Of a stretch of 64,000 nucleotides of DNA, positions 60,575 to 64,000 are shown piece after piece. The position numbers and the translations under genes were made by a program. The stretch is from F1-120-MAGs238 sp964484185 (lineage in GTDB: Bacteria > Planctomycetota > Phycisphaerae > Phycisphaerales > UBA1924), in the NCBI GenBank assembly GCA_964484185.1, contig CAZAEQ010000007.1, positions 62,001 through 126,000 on the forward strand, given 5' to 3'. The notes beneath the pieces were generated by a model. The model was not told where the DNA came from and made no database searches. It was given only the letters and a program-made list of their open reading frames with translations. Position 1 is the stretch's first letter; the number at the start of each line of letters is the position of its first letter.

Positions 60575-61144
60575 ATGGCAATTCGAGAAGAAGACATTCT
60601 GCACGTCAGCACCGCACCGCTCAACGCACTTGAGGCGTCCTACCTGCCTGAAGTGATAAAAGGTTTTGGGACCACGATGCGTCACTTTTTCACAAGCTTC
60701 GGACAGAGCAAGCTGCCCATCCTTGGTGATTCAAAGACGACGCGGGCAATGCAATACCCCGAAGAACGCCGCGAACACCTGGCAGTGGTTGAAGGTGGTC
60801 AAAACGCCAGCAATTTCCGCGGCGTTCACCGACTGAACAAAGACGAACTGGGTCGCGTGAAATGCGTCGCCTGCATGATGTGCCCCACTATCTGCCCCGC
60901 ACGCTGTATTCACATCGAAGCATCTGAATCGCCCTGGGACGATCGTGAGAAATACCCCAAGAAGTTCGAAATCGATGAGCTTCGCTGCATCTTCTGCGGC
61001 ATGTGCGAGGAAGCCTGCCCGGTCGATGCGATTGAGTTGACCACCGAATATGACATCGTCGGACTCTCGCGCCAGGAAATGGTCTTTGACAAGCAGAAGC
61101 TGCTGCATGTCTATGACGTGACGATCGCCAAGAAGCCCATGTAA
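60575..61144 (+). CDS. nuoI: NuoI-like 4Fe-4S protein (NADH dehydrogenase subunit I)
   Basis: This 189-residue ferredoxin-type protein has two 4Fe-4S motifs: CVACMMCPTICPARCI and CIFCGMCEEACPVDAI. The framing helix matches NuoI (EVIKGFGTTMRHFF, then the YPEERRE segment and FEIDELRC). NuoI passes electrons between clusters in respiratory complex I. No other nuo gene is adjacent, so the subunit is encoded apart from its complex in this window. ATG at 60575 is chosen; no strong ribosome binding site is seen. Confidence 0.87.
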   Translation: MAIREEDILHVSTAPLNALEASYLPEVIKGFGTTMRHFFTSFGQSKLPILGDSKTTRAMQYPEERREHLAVVEGGQNASNFRGVHRLNKDELGRVKCVACMMCPTICPARCIHIEASESPWDDREKYPKKFEIDELRCIFCGMCEEACPVDAIELTTEYDIVGLSRQEMVFDKQKLLHVYDVTIAKKPM

Positions 61145-61202
61145 ATTTGTGGTTTGACCGCTTCGCGCCGTTGGCTGCGTTTGCACACAAAATTGTGCCT
61201 AT

Positions 61203-61240
61203 AAAAACAACGGACCCGGCCGCGTGAGCGACCGGGTTCG
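61203..61240 (-). terminator. Rho-independent terminator of PEP-CTERM-like gene
   Basis: On the - strand AACCCGG and CCGGGTC pair around a 12-base loop, followed by CGTTGTTTTTAT. Confidence 0.78.
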
Positions 61241-61282
61241 CCGTTACTCGTTTTTTAGCGGGGTTAAGCCCGCTGAATGCAA

Positions 61283-61801
61283 TTACCGACGACGACGGAC
61301 CATCGCCAAGCCACCGAGACCGAGCAGCGCCATCGCGCCGGGGGTGGGGACAATGTTGAGACCGATGATCATCTTGTAGTTGAAGTTCGGTGCGTTTGAG
61401 CCGATCGGAGTGGTGACGCGAATGAAGAAGTCACCAGCTGAGGTCGTGTTGTACTCAAGTGAGGAGAACAGGTTGATGCCGCTGTTGTCATCTGAAGCGA
61501 GCACCACGCCGTTGACATCCATCAGTTCGACGAAGCTGTCGCCGAGTGAGCTGTTGGGACGACCGAAGACGGACAGAACAATCTGTGCCGGAGCATCGAT
61601 TGTGAGGCGGAAGAAATCTTCATCGACGCGAAGAATGCTGTCGATTGAACCATCAACCACGATGCCATCGCCCGGTGCTGTGTATGCACCGATGAAGTTC
61701 GCGGCTGTGCGGTTATTATTTCCTTCGGCCTCGACGTAAAATGCTGCCTGGGCAGCTGACGCGAGCGCAAGGCTCGACGCCGCAACTAACAAAGCTCTCA
61801 T
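61283..61801 (-). CDS. Secreted protein with PEP-CTERM-like tail
   Basis: This product of 172 residues has a signal peptide (MRALLVAASSLALASAAQA) and a beta-rich body. The EAEGNNNRTAANFIG opening and FFRLTIDAPAQIVLSVFG segment are typical of pre-peptidase (PPC)-like domains. The tail is VPTPGAMALLGLGGLAMVRRRR. It is likely exported and sorted to the cell surface. The terminator lies right after the stop. Confidence 0.8.
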   Translation of the reverse strand: MRALLVAASSLALASAAQAAFYVEAEGNNNRTAANFIGAYTAPGDGIVVDGSIDSILRVDEDFFRLTIDAPAQIVLSVFGRPNSSLGDSFVELMDVNGVVLASDDNSGINLFSSLEYNTTSAGDFFIRVTTPIGSNAPNFNYKMIIGLNIVPTPGAMALLGLGGLAMVRRRR

Positions 61802-62257
61802 AAACCCTCCGAGCGAGTAACGACTCGCAGTTGACCAACAAAAACCTCACACATTGATTACGATTCCGTGGATGCCGGCTAATGTGTGCGCCTGCACCCG
61901 GTTCAAATATGCACGACAAAACCGACTGTGCCAACAAATCGCGCAACTTTTTGACACAAACAAGTTTGATTTTGACAAGGTCCGAGAAAATCTGCTTGGT
62001 TTCTGACCAACCGTTTATCCCGATTGGTCCGCCTGAGATATCAGACCCGAAAACAAGCCCGCTTTCGCATTGCCATCCAGTCGAATCTTGGACTTTGCTG
62101 GCAAAAGCTCGAGCGTGATACATACTTAAACAGGCAAACTTTGCGCGTCTGAAACCACCTTAATCGGTGGTTGTTCACAGCTCGCCAGACGCGGGACAAC
62201 GTATTTATTTTACCAATTTGTTAGGGTGCATTGCGCCCGGAACTGAGGTCTGTACGC
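61802..62257. other. 456-base divergent region between two PEP-CTERM-like genes
   Basis: No gene is seen. It should carry divergent promoters for the two secreted proteins. TTGACA-like hexamers occur near 61952 and 61975 but no well-spaced -10 is evident. Confidence 0.4.
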
Positions 62258-62965
62258 ATGCTTTCAAAGCCCATGGCAATCACGCTTATTTGTGCTGTCG
62301 CGGCCTCGGCACATGCCGACTTATTCAGTTTTGCATCAGATGGCAACTCCGATGGCTCCACCTTCCTGGGCGGCCGCCAGGTCTTGAGCAGGTTTCGAGA
62401 TGCCGCCCCGGTCGATCCCACAGGGGTCACGGTCGGCTTCCTCTGGGATGCAGATGAAAATGGTCCCGGCGCCTCTGTACTCATTCCCAGCATGTTCAGG
62501 TTTCAGGCAGACTTCACCAATCACGATGTGCAGAACGTTCTTGGGGTCTTCATCAATAGCTACTCCGCCACAGGCTTCTACGAATACCGGACCTTGAATC
62601 CAGTTTCCGAATTGATCCTGCGGGTTGAATTCACCTCAGCGATCTTCAGCAGCGTCTCTGGATCGGCAAATACGTGGGGAGCAACCGCAACTATGCAGGC
62701 CCAATCCCGGACCGATGCAGGTCTGAGATTCATCGCTGGCAGCGCACTTCCTGGTGCGAACTTCTCGAACGCCGTTGGAGACTTTGCTTTCACCCTGACG
62801 AACCTCCGCAGCACTGCTGGCGGAGCCGTCACGCTGAACGATGCAGGCAATCCGACAGCGGAATGGCGATCTGAGGGCTCGTGGTCCGCACACGTGACCC
62901 CAACACCGGGCTCGCTAACATTGCTCGGCCTGGGCGCGATCGCCGCGGTTCGGCGCCGGCGCTAG
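62258..62965 (+). CDS. Secreted protein with PEP-CTERM-like tail
   Basis: This product of 235 residues has a signal peptide (MLSKPMAITLICAVAASAHA), an unknown beta-rich body and the tail TPTPGSLTLLGLGAIAAVRRRR. ATG at 62258 is chosen because GAGGT lies upstream and it gives the best signal peptide. It is divergent from a second secreted protein with the same kind of tail. Confidence 0.8.
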   Translation: MLSKPMAITLICAVAASAHADLFSFASDGNSDGSTFLGGRQVLSRFRDAAPVDPTGVTVGFLWDADENGPGASVLIPSMFRFQADFTNHDVQNVLGVFINSYSATGFYEYRTLNPVSELILRVEFTSAIFSSVSGSANTWGATATMQAQSRTDAGLRFIAGSALPGANFSNAVGDFAFTLTNLRSTAGGAVTLNDAGNPTAEWRSEGSWSAHVTPTPGSLTLLGLGAIAAVRRRR

Positions 62966-62985
62966 GAATCATGCAGGTCTTTCGA

Positions 62986-63021
62986 TGTGGGTGCGCCGGG
63001 TTGGGCGCACCCATATCTTTT
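62986..63021 (+). terminator. Rho-independent terminator after PEP-CTERM-like gene
   Basis: TGGGTGCGCC and GGCGCACCCA pair around GGGTTG, followed by TATCTTTTTT. It abuts the end of pyrF. Confidence 0.85.
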
Positions 63022-63879
63022 TTACACAATTGCCCTGATTTCCGCAGCGAATTGCCGCGCAGCCTTCGCGATCGACTCTGTCCATGAATCGCCTTGCTCT
63101 GCGTTTGGATAGATCACCGATCGACTGGCAGTCACCAGCACGCCGCGAGAACCAGCAGATGTGGCATTGGGCCGAACCATGTGGCGAATATCGTCAACAG
63201 TTCCCCCTTGAGCTCCATAGCCTGGAATCAGGAACATCTGCCGCGGCATGAGCTTTCGCAGCATCTGTGCATCCGCGGCTTTGGTCGCGCCAACTACTGC
63301 GCCCGCGGCGGATAACCCCGCTTTTCCGGTGATTTTTGACAATCCGGCAACCATTCGCGCCATCATCTCCGCGACAGTTTCCCCACCGACTAACTTCTGA
63401 CTCTGCACGACATCGCTATCAGGGTTGCTGGTTCGAACAAGCACAAACACGGCAAGGCCGGTCTTTAGATACGGTTCAACCGTACTGGGGCCGAGATAGC
63501 CGCTCAGCGTGATCGCGTCGACGCCCATGTTTTTCGCGGCGGCAGCGTAGTGCTCAGCGCTGATTCCAATGTCGCCCCGCTTGGCATCAAGAAGCACCAC
63601 AAGACCTTTGGTGCGGGCATGCGCAACGGTGCGTTCGAGCGCTGCGAACCCCGCCGATCCATATCTTTCAAAGCAGGCACTCTGCGGCTTGACGACCGGA
63701 ACAACTCCTGCAACCGCGTCGATTACGCCCTTGCTGAAACGCTCGATTGCAGCCACCGCCGAACCAGCTGTCGAAAGCTCAGACGGGAGTTTTTCGATGA
63801 CAGGATCCAGACCGACACACGCGGGAGAGCCAATCGCATCTATCGCCGCCGGAATCTGGTCCGCAAGTTCCGCTGTCAT
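63022..63879 (-). CDS. pyrF: Orotidine 5'-phosphate decarboxylase
   Basis: This 285-residue enzyme makes UMP, the last step of pyrimidine synthesis. The catalytic array is D98-A-K100-R-G-D103 (LLDAKRGDIG), with CVGLDPVIEKLP at the N-terminus and FLIPGYGAQGG near the phosphate site. The length and DAKRGDIG motif fit the larger type-2 PyrF. It stands apart from other pyr genes here. Confidence 0.93.
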   Translation of the reverse strand: MTAELADQIPAAIDAIGSPACVGLDPVIEKLPSELSTAGSAVAAIERFSKGVIDAVAGVVPVVKPQSACFERYGSAGFAALERTVAHARTKGLVVLLDAKRGDIGISAEHYAAAAKNMGVDAITLSGYLGPSTVEPYLKTGLAVFVLVRTSNPDSDVVQSQKLVGGETVAEMMARMVAGLSKITGKAGLSAAGAVVGATKAADAQMLRKLMPRQMFLIPGYGAQGGTVDDIRHMVRPNATSAGSRGVLVTASRSVIYPNAEQGDSWTESIAKAARQFAAEIRAIV

Positions 63880-63944
63880 TGGTATGTCCTCTTATTATGG
63901 TGCACTCAGCGAGCGAACTATAACTGAGAAATGAGACATACACC

Positions 63945-64000
63945 GTGGATGCGCCAACCAGAATCGACATTCAGAAACAAAAAGGGCTGGTCCTTCAATG
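63945..64000 (+). CDS. Start of a probable DUF971-domain gene (cut by window edge)
   Basis: From GTG at 63945 the frame reads VDAPTRIDIQKQKGLVLQ and runs off the window. That opening resembles the DUF971 family (PTxIxL...LxIxW). Only 18 residues are visible, so the call is tentative. Confidence 0.4.
   Translation, partial: MDAPTRIDIQKQKGLVLQ

Noticed and set aside
1..64000. CRISPR arrays, insertion sequences or prophage genes
   Set aside because: No evenly spaced repeats, transposase motifs or phage structural genes were seen. The only recombinase looks like a housekeeping Xer protein.

Overview
The window looks like a chromosomal segment from a free-living, motile, Gram-negative planctomycete, most likely of the class Phycisphaerae. 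The evidence is P-ring and L-ring flagellar genes (so an outer membrane), a Kdo transferase, four secreted proteins ending in the PEP-CTERM-like tail of this group (a PTPG or PAP motif, a hydrophobic stretch, then RRRR), zinc-ribbon membrane proteins with CxYDLRG or CPECG motifs, and a 52-residue small basic protein of the Chlamydiae/Verrucomicrobia/Planctomycetes type. This assignment is inference from gene content; no rRNA gene is present.

Positions 1-18,230 are a one-directional flagellar block on the + strand: the tail of an unknown gene, then flgF, flgG, flgA, flgH, flgI, a flgJ-type rod-binding gene, flgN, flgK, flgL, fliW, csrA and four flagellin genes. Two close sigma-54 promoter matches lie before flgF and flgI. 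The fliW-csrA-flagellin order matches the FliW/CsrA circuit that controls flagellin translation, and several leaders here carry GGA-loop hairpins or ANGGA motifs at the ribosome binding site. These are candidate CsrA targets.

A xerC/xerD-type recombinase gene follows, meeting a coiled-coil gene tail to tail at about 19.325 kb. Gene direction and, by eye, base skew both change there. Next comes a 725-base gene-free stretch with palindromic repeats, two cysteine-rich copper-storage-like genes and a run of accessory genes: DinB, GNAT, a PilT-type ATPase, glycerate kinase, peroxiredoxin, alpha/beta hydrolase, GH3, a YbbR-like protein, two zinc-ribbon paralogues, secreted proteins, an esterase and superoxide dismutase.

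Positions 37-43.8 kb hold a sigma-70 family factor, a second PilT-type ATPase, a membrane-anchored GspE/PilB relative with degraded catalytic motifs and a CvpA-like membrane protein. Positions 44-49.5 kb are a housekeeping run on the - strand (glmU, prs, rplY, pth, rpsF, ssb, rplI) headed by tRNA-Gln. The remainder carries a SWIM-domain protein, a trypsin-like secreted protease, a SNF2 helicase, tRNA-Lys, a Kdo transferase (waaA), tRNA-Val, an aminotransferase, the small basic protein, a membrane protein, a GYF/RDD protein, a lone nuoI, two PEP-CTERM-like proteins, pyrF, and the start of a probable DUF971 gene at the right edge.
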